A stretch of DNA of 64,000 nt from the NCBI GenBank assembly GCA_905236755.1, contig CAJOCR010000004.1:124001-188000 (forward strand), in the 5' to 3' direction. The notes below the pieces were generated by a model, which was given only the letters and a program-made list of their open reading frames with translations, made no database searches and was not told the origin of the DNA. The stretch is from an uncultured Prevotella sp. (GTDB lineage: Bacteria; Bacteroidota; Bacteroidia; Bacteroidales; Bacteroidaceae). Below are positions 8,384 through 17,362 of the stretch, piece after piece (position 1 is the first letter of the stretch; the number at the start of each line of letters is the position of its first letter). Both the position numbers and the translations under genes were made by a program.

Positions 8384-10021
8384 TTAAAACACGATAGCTG
8401 AACGAACCTTGTGCAAATTAGATTTGCTAGTCCAGTTACCATATTGCAAATATCCAGCTATTATATATGTTCTGTAAGCATTTGATGAATTATTTGCTTC
8501 TGTTGCATTCCAGAAAACTTGATCAGTAATATATTTCTCACACAAATCATCACTAATGTCTTGTAGCTTTGCGTTTATATTTGTACGGAATGTTGCTACA
8601 TCATTATTGTCCATGGCTTTGCCATCTGATTTAGCGGGATTATATGTTCCAGTAACGCCACCTACATTTACAAATAGATCGAACCAGTCTTTCTCATCAG
8701 TAAAAAACCATTCCTTTGCTCCCATAGGCACCGGTTCTGAGTAGTTTTTGCAAATATCAAAGGCGTCGTACCATGTGCATGAGGAACTTGCATCTTTTAA
8801 TGCCATTGCATAGCCATGCATATAGCCTTCAGACTGGTCTTGTTCTGTTGTTTCATTTCTGTAAATAATAGCAACAGGATATCTTTTTGCTGTAGCATTA
8901 ACATAAGGTCCCCATGAACCATCGCTAAACAGGAAGTCACCATAGTTTGGTGTCTTTTTTCCTGTTATGCAGCGTGGATCGGCAGTACCATTCTGTCGAA
9001 GAGTTACATCATACACATAGTTTTGATTTCTTCGAAGTGTGAACTGCTTAAGGTCTTGGTGACCTTCATCGTCAACACCACCAAGGTACACACGATACAT
9101 TGTGCTCATCTCGTCGCCTTCAATACTGTTGTATTTCCCCCAGATGTTGATATAAGATGCATCTGCAGGCGCTTTTGAAGGGTTGCGTTGTTTCTGAGCG
9201 GTGATGTCTAAAACAGCATCGTTGTAGTTCTCGTATATATAGAATGTAACGTCAGTTACACTTTCGCCATCTTCAACAAACTTAACTGGAACATCGCTAA
9301 ATTCAGGATCAGAATAATTCTCCTGATTGTTCTTAAGGTAAGATATCGTTGGAATATGACGTAACTGATATGCATATATGTTTACATCGTTAGGATGTAC
9401 CGTTAGAGTTACCTTAGCACATTGGCGCACAAGGTTTAGTTGTGCTGTTGTAGTACCGTCTTTTTCAACGGTAATGGTTGTACCCTCACTAATAAGTATA
9501 GGTGAGCTCTGGTTTATGATATCGCAGAATTTCTCACCATTACTCTTGTAGATAGAGTATGTTCCACTTTCCAAAGAGTTTGCATTCTCAGCCTTTACAT
9601 AAAGATGTGAGAATGTTTCGAGATTCATATCGTGACTATTAAAAATCAACGTATTATCAATGTTGGCAATAGCGAAAAGGGTTACCTTCTGGTCGGCTTT
9701 GTCAACACCTAAGTTCAACGTAAATTCTTTCTGTCCATCCATAGAGAAATCAGAGAAACCATTAGCAATCATCTCACCTGCTTTGTTGAATGCCAGCACA
9801 TGGAGATTAGAAATATGATTCTCGTTTTCACCAGAAAGGACACGAGAGTTAAGTGCACTCAGATCTTCAATAGGCGGAACCACTGTGGCAGAAACAAGAA
9901 TGTTCCCACCTTTGCTTTCTGCCTTGCCAGCATCATCGCTAATAACTGCCTCAGAGCAGCTTGTTATAGCAAATGCCATTGCAAGGTATAAGCCTTTATA
10001 TGTGAAATTAATCTTTTTCAT
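8384..10021 (-). CDS. Pilus tip-like lipoprotein with a diverged lectin-like domain
   Basis: A 545-residue lipoprotein (Cys 22; NSRVL motif, Arg 60). The first 340 residues or so are close to those of the 6562-8364 product, including SNLHVLAFNKAGEMIANGF and QLRHIPTISYLKNN. The C-terminal domain begins at NYGDFLFSDGSWG and keeps GYMHGYAMALK, but the GTSGWFLPSTG motif has become MGAKEWFFTDEKD and the terminal motif is VRSAIVF. The adhesive face has therefore changed far more than the shaft-facing part, which suggests selection for a different ligand. Confidence 0.78.
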   Translation of the reverse strand: MKKINFTYKGLYLAMAFAITSCSEAVISDDAGKAESKGGNILVSATVVPPIEDLSALNSRVLSGENENHISNLHVLAFNKAGEMIANGFSDFSMDGQKEFTLNLGVDKADQKVTLFAIANIDNTLIFNSHDMNLETFSHLYVKAENANSLESGTYSIYKSNGEKFCDIINQSSPILISEGTTITVEKDGTTTAQLNLVRQCAKVTLTVHPNDVNIYAYQLRHIPTISYLKNNQENYSDPEFSDVPVKFVEDGESVTDVTFYIYENYNDAVLDITAQKQRNPSKAPADASYINIWGKYNSIEGDEMSTMYRVYLGGVDDEGHQDLKQFTLRRNQNYVYDVTLRQNGTADPRCITGKKTPNYGDFLFSDGSWGPYVNATAKRYPVAIIYRNETTEQDQSEGYMHGYAMALKDASSSCTWYDAFDICKNYSEPVPMGAKEWFFTDEKDWFDLFVNVGGVTGTYNPAKSDGKAMDNNDVATFRTNINAKLQDISDDLCEKYITDQVFWNATEANNSSNAYRTYIIAGYLQYGNWTSKSNLHKVRSAIVF

Positions 10022-10038
10022 AATGCGAATATTTTTAG

Positions 10039-11781
10039 TTAAAAGGCAATGATAGGGCGAACCATAAATGTATTATTCTTATCAACATTATTTGCAATAT
10101 AAACAGTTTCGTTTGAGGTGTAAAAAAGCGGTGCACCACATTGAGATGTACTAAACTCTGTAGAACTCCAATGGTAAGTATTTGCAGCAACAAAAGCATC
10201 ATAATTATCTGTTCCTAATATTGCCATTTTGTTGTTCATATTTTTTGCAGCATTTGTTGCATTATAATTGAAACGATACCATGTATCTGGGGTTACATTA
10301 ATATCTGCCAAATTTACGAATATATAAAACCAATGTCCTGTACTTGGCAAGAACCATCCACTTGTACCTTCAGGAGAGGGCTGCTGGCTTTCATAAGTTG
10401 TTGTAGCTGCATAGAAAGCTGGATGATCTGTATCGTTCAGCATTTGACTATAAGTGTAACCAGCTTTGTCATCTCTAAGAGCAGTCCATACCATTTCTGT
10501 ATTTGGAATCGAAGTATCTATACTTGTAGATCCCCAAGTATATGTTCCTACAGCACCACTTTCATTGTGAACCTCCTTTAATGCCATTGCATACCCATGG
10601 AAGAAACCTAATTTTTTTTCTGTTTCTGTGGTTTCGTTATCGAATATAATTGCAATGGGGTAACTATTTTCTTTAGGTGTTCTATATGGTCCCCATGTGC
10701 CATCACTATAAAGAAATTCACCATAGTTTGGCACGGTGTGATTATAGAAGCGGGAATCATCGGTGGCAACACTCTTTAGTTCAATGTTGATATGATAATT
10801 TTCATGACGGAAAACATTGTAATGTGTGTAGTTAACGATGTTCTGACCATCAACAACACCAATGATATCGCCAAGATAGAAACGATAGGTGCCACGAGTA
10901 CCACGACAATCGGCGTCCACCTCAAGATATGTTGCATGTTTTGGTGCATTTTGCTCTATACGTGTGTATGGTGTGGTTGAGGTTTCTGATGTTCCTCTAC
11001 GATTTTCATACATATAGAGTGTGAAATTCTGAGGCTCAAAACTGTTTACTGGCACATAGTCGAAGTCGCCATATTGCCCATTAGGTGAAGGCAATGTGTC
11101 GTTTACGTTACGTGTGTCGCCAGTACGCTCAAAAAGAGTACTGCTCATTGGCACATGACAAAGTCTGTAACCAAGAATCTTAACAGGGTTAAGAACATTC
11201 TCGCCAGCCGAAGGGGTGATAGTCACCTTCAATGCTGCACACTGGTTGTGCATGGTAAGCACAACAGTTGGTGTCTCGTCTTGTATAACCACGTCAGCAG
11301 CTTCATCGCTAACCATCAGCTGTCCTTGATTGAGTAAGGTGTCGCCATTAAGAGCTATCTTGCCATCACCTAAATCTTCTGGCTTGGCAATAGAGGTAAC
11401 AAGACTCTTAAACTCTTGCAATGTTTCAATGTGACTAAACACAGTAGAATTATTGGTGTTGGCAACGGCATACACCTTTACTGTTTCACCGATATTGGTT
11501 GAAACATTAATGTTTGCTGTTACATTAGGTGCAGGATTGGCTATGCGAATAGCACCAGATCCCACCATTTTGTCGTTGCTGTCGAAAGTAACGATATAAA
11601 GAGTATGAATCTTGTTCTCGTCGTTAGGATCTATGGCGCGCGACTGTTCGTCTTGCCCCACAGACACATTAACTTTCAGTACTCTCTGTCCCTTGGGAGC
11701 AGTATCCGTGCCCGCCTCTTCGAGTTGCGAACATGACGCAAAGCAAAAGGCTGTAACCAAAAATAATATATACCTTTTCAT
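10039..11781 (-). CDS. Pilus tip-like lipoprotein with C-terminal lectin-like domain
   Basis: A 580-residue lipoprotein (Cys 17; QSRAI, Arg 48). Its N-terminal half (HTLYIVTFDSNDKMVGSG, AVANTNNSTVF, YRLCHVPMSS) defines a second subtype shared with 11806-13551 and differs from the two genes downstream. The lectin-like domain starts at NYGEFLYSDGTWG and keeps GFFHGYAMALKEV, GTSGWFLPSTGHW, HWSSTEFSTS and VRPIIAF. That domain resembles the one in 6562-8364 more than the subtype division would predict, which hints at domain shuffling or gene conversion. Confidence 0.8.
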   Translation of the reverse strand: MKRYILFLVTAFCFASCSQLEEAGTDTAPKGQRVLKVNVSVGQDEQSRAIDPNDENKIHTLYIVTFDSNDKMVGSGAIRIANPAPNVTANINVSTNIGETVKVYAVANTNNSTVFSHIETLQEFKSLVTSIAKPEDLGDGKIALNGDTLLNQGQLMVSDEAADVVIQDETPTVVLTMHNQCAALKVTITPSAGENVLNPVKILGYRLCHVPMSSTLFERTGDTRNVNDTLPSPNGQYGDFDYVPVNSFEPQNFTLYMYENRRGTSETSTTPYTRIEQNAPKHATYLEVDADCRGTRGTYRFYLGDIIGVVDGQNIVNYTHYNVFRHENYHINIELKSVATDDSRFYNHTVPNYGEFLYSDGTWGPYRTPKENSYPIAIIFDNETTETEKKLGFFHGYAMALKEVHNESGAVGTYTWGSTSIDTSIPNTEMVWTALRDDKAGYTYSQMLNDTDHPAFYAATTTYESQQPSPEGTSGWFLPSTGHWFYIFVNLADINVTPDTWYRFNYNATNAAKNMNNKMAILGTDNYDAFVAANTYHWSSTEFSTSQCGAPLFYTSNETVYIANNVDKNNTFMVRPIIAF

Positions 11782-11805
11782 TTTGATTATTTCTTTCGTT
11801 AATAA

Positions 11806-13551
11806 TTAGAAGGCAATGACAGGGCGAACGTAGTAGCTATTTGTTTTACCAGGATCATTACACCAATACAGATTGTAATTATAATTTCCACCAGGATAAA
11901 AGAGTAGATGGAATCCTTCTGAGGCACTATATTCGTTTGATAGCCAATATGCTTCTGAACTATAAGTAAATGGCATATAATTATTAGTTCCTACTACTTT
12001 CATTTTTGAATTTAGTGAATCTGCTACTTGATAAGATATTCCACCCCAATAATATGCTGTATGTGTATCTGGAGCTTTTCCTAATTTTACACATATATTA
12101 TAGCTTTGTCCTGTACTTGGCAGATACCAACCACTTGTGCCTGCTGGGGCAACTTCGTAAGTATAGCTGTGCATAGCTGCATAGGCAGCAGGAAAATCTT
12201 CGCTATCTAAATATTTTAAACAACGATCACGGCCATCTAGATCTGCTGCTAAAATATCAAAATTCCAAGGTGAATTTGGCATAGGTGTATCTGATGCAAC
12301 TTTTTGCCATGTTAAACCTGTAAGATACTTTAGTGCCATAGCATATCCGTGATAGTAGCCATCTCGTGAATCAATATCGCTGGTATAGTTCAAAAAAACG
12401 ATGGCGATAGGATGTCGTTCTTCAGAGACATTCTCGTAAGGTCCCCAACTGCCATCACTGAAGAGGAAATCGCCTATTGCTGGCTTGGTCTTATCTGTGA
12501 TACGAGGATCGTCAAGAGACACAGCATCTATTTTAATATTGATGTGGTAGTCTTCATGACGGAAAATATTGTAGTTTTCGTAATCAATAATATCATTTCC
12601 CTGGCTATCCTTGCCAACAATGTCGCCAAGATAGAAATTGTAAACACCTCGAGTGCCATTCTGGTCAACCTCAATCTCCAGATATGTAGCATTAGGAGCC
12701 GCATTTCTTTCAATACGTGAGAGTTCTGTTGATGACATGTTTGAAGTGCCACAATGGTTTTCAAAAACATAGTATGTGAATTCCTGTTTCTCGAAACTGT
12801 TTACAGGCACATAGTCGAAATCACCAAACTTTCTGTAAGGTGGTGAAATGGTGTCGTTGGCACCAAAACCGAGGGTGTTGTCTGGCATAAGATATGCACT
12901 CAATGGCACATGACGCAAACGATAACCTATAATCTTAACAGGATTAGGTACCAGTTTGTTTGTTGTGGCTGGTGACAAAGGAGTGATAGTGAACTTCAAT
13001 GCTGCACACTGGTTGTGAAGAGTGAGGTTCACAGTGGGTGTTTCCTCTGTTATTTCAACATCAGCCACTTCGTCGCTTACCATGAGCTGTCCATCGTTAA
13101 GAAGGGTTGCTCCATTGACAACAACCTTGCCTTCGCCTAAATCCTCAGGACGGGCAATGGAAGTAACTATATTCTTGAATTCCTGTAGGGTTTCTACATA
13201 ATTGAAAACAGTAGAGTTGTTGGTGTTTGCAACAGCATACACCTTTACCATTTCACCAATATTGGTAGAAAGGCTAATATTCGTGCTGACCTCATGAACT
13301 GATTCGCTGAGTTTAACAGCACCAGCACCCACCATCTTATCGTGACTATCGAACGTAAGAATGTAGAGAGTATGGATAGCATACTCATCTATTGGGTTTA
13401 TAGAACGTGACTGCACATCTTGTGGAACTGAAACATTCACATGAAGTTCTCTATTTCCCTTCGAAGATGGAGTGACGGGTCCTTCATCTTGCTGCGAACA
13501 TGAAGCAAGGCATAGAACCAAAATCAAAAGTAATAGAATCTTTTTCATCAT
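11806..13551 (-). CDS. Pilus tip-like lipoprotein with C-terminal lectin-like domain
   Basis: A 581-residue lipoprotein (Cys 18; QSRSI, Arg 49), first of the four lectin-domain genes in transcription order and only 3 bases after the repeat-stalk gene. The N-terminal half is a near paralogue of 10039-11781 (HTLYILTFDSHDKMVGAG, AVANTNNSTVF). The last 226 residues are the lectin-like domain (GYYHGYAMALK, GTSGWYLPSTGQS, YWLSNEYSAS, VRPVIAF), with its own insert rich in Tyr and Asn. The ATG at 13551 is preceded in frame by no better start. Confidence 0.8.
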   Translation of the reverse strand: MMKKILLLLILVLCLASCSQQDEGPVTPSSKGNRELHVNVSVPQDVQSRSINPIDEYAIHTLYILTFDSHDKMVGAGAVKLSESVHEVSTNISLSTNIGEMVKVYAVANTNNSTVFNYVETLQEFKNIVTSIARPEDLGEGKVVVNGATLLNDGQLMVSDEVADVEITEETPTVNLTLHNQCAALKFTITPLSPATTNKLVPNPVKIIGYRLRHVPLSAYLMPDNTLGFGANDTISPPYRKFGDFDYVPVNSFEKQEFTYYVFENHCGTSNMSSTELSRIERNAAPNATYLEIEVDQNGTRGVYNFYLGDIVGKDSQGNDIIDYENYNIFRHEDYHINIKIDAVSLDDPRITDKTKPAIGDFLFSDGSWGPYENVSEERHPIAIVFLNYTSDIDSRDGYYHGYAMALKYLTGLTWQKVASDTPMPNSPWNFDILAADLDGRDRCLKYLDSEDFPAAYAAMHSYTYEVAPAGTSGWYLPSTGQSYNICVKLGKAPDTHTAYYWGGISYQVADSLNSKMKVVGTNNYMPFTYSSEAYWLSNEYSASEGFHLLFYPGGNYNYNLYWCNDPGKTNSYYVRPVIAF

Positions 13552-13554
13552 TGT

Positions 13555-14802
13555 TTAATTTCCAAATGTATAATTTTCTATTGTCGTTGGGTTCTCTGGC
13601 GAGTTTACATCTAAACTGCTTTTCTCACCAGAAGAATCGTCTGACTTGTTTTCTCCGTTTGGTATGACCACAGCCTTATCAGTGCCTGTGCTACCATTTT
13701 GTTGATTTTCTGTATTGTCTGTTGGTGTTGGAGGAATAACCTCTGTACCGCTTGTCTTACCCGATTTGTTGTTTTCGGTGTTTTCTCCATTCTGTTCTGT
13801 GGTGGCACCAGTTGATTGGTTTTCACCATAAACAGGAGTTTCCTGATTCTGATCTGGGGTAGGAGGGGTAACCTCTACACCTGATGTGGTGCCTGATGTG
13901 GCTTCCTGGCTGCTATTGCCATTTTCTTGCACTTCTGTATTGACTCCACTGGTAGAACCACTTTGCTGCTCTTCTGTTGATTGATTTGGTGAAGGCGGAA
14001 TAACTTCTGTTTCACCTATTTCTCCAGAGGTGTTGTTTTCAGTATTCTGACCGTTCTGTTCTGTGGTAGTGCCTGTAGCTTGGTCTTCACCATAGACAGG
14101 AGTTTCTTGATTATTTCCAGGGGTAGGAGGATTTACCTCTACACCAGATGTAGTTCCTGATGTTGCCTCTTGGGTGCTTTCACCATTGTTTTGCACCTCT
14201 GCGTTAACACCACTGGTAGAACCGCTCTGCAGGTTTTCTGTCGACTGGTCTGGAGAAGGTGGAACAACATCTGTTTCGCCTGTGTTGCCTGTGCCATTAT
14301 TTTCGTTGTTCTCACCATTTGGCTCAGTGGTGGTTCCTGCATGATCCTGTGAACCATAGGTTGGATTCTCTTCGTTGTTACCAGGAGCAGGAGGATTGAC
14401 AACCGTGCCAGTGTTGGTTCCAGAGTTTTCGTTCTGATTACTATCTCCGTTATCGGTGACATCAGCACTTATGCCACTGGTAGAACCATTTTGCTGGTTT
14501 TCATTGTCATCGATAGGTGAAGGCGGAATAACATCGGTTTCTCCTGTATTACCAGTACCGTTGTTTTCGTTGTTCTCACCATTAGGCTCTGTTGTTGTTC
14601 CTGCCTGATCCTGTGAACCAAAGGTTGGCTCTTCATCATTGCGTCCTGGAGCAGGAGGATTGATTTCTGTTCCTGTGTTTGTTCCCGATGTGTCGTCCTG
14701 TTGGCTGTCACCATTTTCATTGGTGTTAGCTTCTATTCCACTTGTAGAACCATTTTGGTTGTTCTCTGTGTTGTCAGTAGGAGTAGGCGGATTAACATCT
14801 AA
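13555..14802 (-). repeat. 264-bp (88-codon) tandem repeats, with 132-bp half units
   Basis: Four consecutive in-frame units of exactly 88 codons begin at 14802 and run leftward, followed by a shorter fifth unit of 63 codons to the stop. The first half of each unit carries NGSTSG or SGSTSG, and the second half carries TTTEPNGEN or a close variant. Neighbouring units 1-2 and 3-4 are most alike, which suggests duplication of a two-unit block. Copy number could vary among strains. Confidence 0.9.
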
Positions 14803-16041
14803 GCCTTGATCTTTTCCTGATTTATCATTTTGATACTCCTCGATGTTGTAATCGTAGTTAGCATAGTAACCACCAAGAACACCAAAGGTGTAGTCTTCAT
14901 ATACTTTCTCGAAGTAGTTGATAACGTCATCAGGATCAACTTCCTGACCTGGGGTAGAACTTCCTTCTGCTTTAATAACTACATCAACAATATAGTTGTA
15001 ATTGGGATATAGCTCCATCAGCTTACCACCATTAGGAATCTGCGACGAATTGGAGTTGTGATTGAGGAAGAGCGAATAGTACACCTCATGATATGTGCTC
15101 TCTCCGTCGCGCTTATAGATACCTTTTATCACCATTTTTGTAGGACGCCCAGAGGTGTTAGGCATGGTATAGAATACCAGTGCTGGGGTGTTGTTATGCC
15201 AGAAATTGGCATGTGATGATAGTGTTGGGTTTGTGGGCACAAATGGTAGTCGTGAACCAGAACCCAGGTATGCTTTATAATCTGTAGCTCCTGATGTGGC
15301 TGCTTCGCCCTGATAGAATGTGCCGTTAGTATTGTCGTAGAACTTGTAATCGCCCTTGCTTGCTGATGTAGCAGGATAGAAATCCAAATATTCGGGCACA
15401 TCCTTCAGGTAAACCTCGGTAGGAGTAAATGTGGCATTGCCTTTGAGGCTTGAAGTAATATTGTTAAGAGTAACCTTACATAGAAGGTGGTTCACAGGAA
15501 CTGTTGATGTGAAGATACGTTCACCAGCCTCGTTGGCTGAAGCTTTCAAGTCTGAAAGACCAAACATAGGGGTATTGGTGACGTTTGGTTTTGTTTTGTC
15601 GGTAGCCTCTCCAATCATAGCTTCATCTATGTTGAGGGTCTTCTCTTTGAATTGCTTTTTCTTCACAACATCAGAAAAACGTCCTGCAGGCACATTGATA
15701 GCGAGGAAAACGCTATCGCCTGTTTCAAGATTTGGCACTGTAAGCTCGATCTTCTGATTTTGAGGCACAACCTCGCGGATGAGTTTTGCAGTACCGTCGC
15801 CACCAAAGACACCTATGGTGGCATTATTGATATGTGCCTCGGCAGTGAGACCTGGATCAGAAGCAAACGCAGCGCGACCCTCCTTGCTAGGCACCATGCC
15901 TATATATACAACGAGCTTGTTGTCGCCACCGGCTGAACCAGTGCCGCCGCCACTGAACGTGGTGTCGTCGCCGGAGCAGGAAGTTATCATGCTAAGCACG
16001 ACAACCGCCAAGACCAGTAATGAAAGTGTTCGTTTGCTCAT
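13555..16041 (-). CDS. FimA/Mfa1-type fimbrillin with a long repeat tail
   Basis: An 828-residue lipoprotein (Cys 22; EGRAA, Arg 56). Residues 1-413 are a fimbrillin-type body with the motif TKMVIKGIYKRDGEST that also occurs in the two pilins upstream. Residues 414-828 are four exact-length 88-residue repeats and a fifth shortened one. Each 88-mer is made of two 44-residue halves with the pattern VxPPxP..E..GS..NGE..SG. The tail is Asn/Gln/Thr/Gly/Pro-rich and should be extended and flexible. It may be a stalk or spacer that projects tip subunits, or a wall-spanning segment. No Cys occurs in the tail. Confidence 0.8.
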   Translation of the reverse strand: MSKRTLSLLVLAVVVLSMITSCSGDDTTFSGGGTGSAGGDNKLVVYIGMVPSKEGRAAFASDPGLTAEAHINNATIGVFGGDGTAKLIREVVPQNQKIELTVPNLETGDSVFLAINVPAGRFSDVVKKKQFKEKTLNIDEAMIGEATDKTKPNVTNTPMFGLSDLKASANEAGERIFTSTVPVNHLLCKVTLNNITSSLKGNATFTPTEVYLKDVPEYLDFYPATSASKGDYKFYDNTNGTFYQGEAATSGATDYKAYLGSGSRLPFVPTNPTLSSHANFWHNNTPALVFYTMPNTSGRPTKMVIKGIYKRDGESTYHEVYYSLFLNHNSNSSQIPNGGKLMELYPNYNYIVDVVIKAEGSSTPGQEVDPDDVINYFEKVYEDYTFGVLGGYYANYDYNIEEYQNDKSGKDQGLDVNPPTPTDNTENNQNGSTSGIEANTNENGDSQQDDTSGTNTGTEINPPAPGRNDEEPTFGSQDQAGTTTEPNGENNENNGTGNTGETDVIPPSPIDDNENQQNGSTSGISADVTDNGDSNQNENSGTNTGTVVNPPAPGNNEENPTYGSQDHAGTTTEPNGENNENNGTGNTGETDVVPPSPDQSTENLQSGSTSGVNAEVQNNGESTQEATSGTTSGVEVNPPTPGNNQETPVYGEDQATGTTTEQNGQNTENNTSGEIGETEVIPPSPNQSTEEQQSGSTSGVNTEVQENGNSSQEATSGTTSGVEVTPPTPDQNQETPVYGENQSTGATTEQNGENTENNKSGKTSGTEVIPPTPTDNTENQQNGSTGTDKAVVIPNGENKSDDSSGEKSSLDVNSPENPTTIENYTFGN

Positions 16042-16071
16042 ATTATTTACTTTAAACTTAAACTATATCTT

Positions 16072-17268
16072 TTAATTAAACTCGTAGGTTTGACTTACGG
16101 GGTGGTAATCAGAAATCTGTATTGTGACGCTGAAGCGTACATCTTCATCAGAGTTGTCGAGATGAATTACTGATGTTTGGTTGGCACGTTTGTACCTTCC
16201 TACTTCAAAGCGTATGTGTGCTGCCCGTTCTACAATGATATCCTCGCTTGGTGAACTAACTCCTTTTCCTGTAATTTCAAGGTTGAGCATATATGTTTTG
16301 TTTGCTTCAAGTCGGGAGTCGTCAGGATAGGTGTCTATACCATATTGATAGGTAACATCACCGTTGACAATGCTCTCGTACATGTGATTCACAATAACTG
16401 GATAATACATTGTACTCTTTGTTCCATCAGGATCAGTGAATGTTCCTTTTATTACCAGACGGGTGGCGTTTTCAGGACTGTGAGGGAACACATAGAAATA
16501 TTGCCACGTGTCGGGGTTGTCAATCTGTGGGCGATAGAAGTTGGCTATGCCACTGCTAAGGAATTCAATATTGTTATTGACACCAAACTCTCCTGTTGCT
16601 CCGTTTGTGTATTGACTGAAAGAACGTCCTAACCAGCCGTTGTCGTGATCATAATAGGAGTGTTGATCGTTTACACGATAAGAAAAGATCTCTGTTGGCT
16701 CGAAACTGCCAGTTTCCTCTGGTATGTTTACTTCTACGTTCTTCACACCTATTCGTGCCATGAGGCGAGTAAGCGAGATAACTGTAGATGTTTCATCCAT
16801 ATATTCCGTGATAGTTATGGAGGCAGAACCAACCATAGGTATTGCGAAATAATGATCGGCAGAAAGCTCTAAGAAATTACGTGATGAGAGATTACTGCAG
16901 TTCTCTATATCCCAAAGGGTGCGCTGGTCAACATTTGCCATGATCACAAGCTTGGTGGCTGTGCGTAGCGTTGAGAAACGATATGATTTATCTACATCAT
17001 AGGTATCAACATGACTTGAGAGAAGATTACCATTACTGTCAAAGGTGGCAAACACCAGTTGGGTCAATCGGCGGTCGGCCTGCCCGTATGTACCTGCTTG
17101 GGTAGGGTCGCCTATGGCACGTGAGTCGTTAACGCCTGTGAGGTGCAGGGTGATGGTGATGCGCTCAGGAATTTCTTCCTTTTCTGCATCAGCCTCATGC
17201 GACCGGCAGGCATTTAATGCTGTTGCTATGAACAGTGCCATGATCCAATATGATAATTTCTTCAACAT
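16072..17268 (-). CDS. FimA/Mfa1-type fimbrillin lipoprotein
   Basis: A 398-residue lipoprotein (MLKK..ALNAC, Cys 21; DSRAI, Arg 50). The shared pilin motif is TRLVIKGTFTDPDGTKSTMYYPVIVN, and the C-terminal half (TYMLNLEITGKG) is typical of the P_gingi_FimA/Mfa1 family. The C-terminus ends in a beta-rich segment (RFSVTIQISDYHPV) suited to strand exchange. It lies between the probable major pilin and the repeat-tail subunit, so it is a candidate adaptor or minor shaft pilin. Confidence 0.8.
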   Translation of the reverse strand: MLKKLSYWIMALFIATALNACRSHEADAEKEEIPERITITLHLTGVNDSRAIGDPTQAGTYGQADRRLTQLVFATFDSNGNLLSSHVDTYDVDKSYRFSTLRTATKLVIMANVDQRTLWDIENCSNLSSRNFLELSADHYFAIPMVGSASITITEYMDETSTVISLTRLMARIGVKNVEVNIPEETGSFEPTEIFSYRVNDQHSYYDHDNGWLGRSFSQYTNGATGEFGVNNNIEFLSSGIANFYRPQIDNPDTWQYFYVFPHSPENATRLVIKGTFTDPDGTKSTMYYPVIVNHMYESIVNGDVTYQYGIDTYPDDSRLEANKTYMLNLEITGKGVSSPSEDIIVERAAHIRFEVGRYKRANQTSVIHLDNSDEDVRFSVTIQISDYHPVSQTYEFN

Positions 17269-17300
17269 CAGTATTTTTTTTGAGATATTTTAAGTTCAGA

Positions 17301-17345
17301 AGATAGAGGAAGTTAAAGGGAGTATTCTTCTAACTCCCTCTATCT
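17301..17345. terminator. Imperfect hairpin after the probable major pilin gene
   Basis: AGATAGAGG pairs with CCTCTATCT, followed inward by AGTTA/TAACT, in the 94-base gap between the 17363 and 16072 genes. There is no T run, so partial termination or 3'-end protection is more likely than full termination. The same 'gttagaag' words occur in the 27788-27881 element. Confidence 0.5.
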
Positions 17346-17362
17346 ACTTGGATGATTAAGTG

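Noticed and set aside
13611..14720. Several open frames overlapping the repeat tail in another minus-strand frame
   Set aside because: They are by-products of the in-frame 264-bp repeats, which keep alternative frames open as well.
13555..14802. Possible CRISPR array
   Set aside because: The repeats are 264 bp, contiguous and coding, with no spacers.
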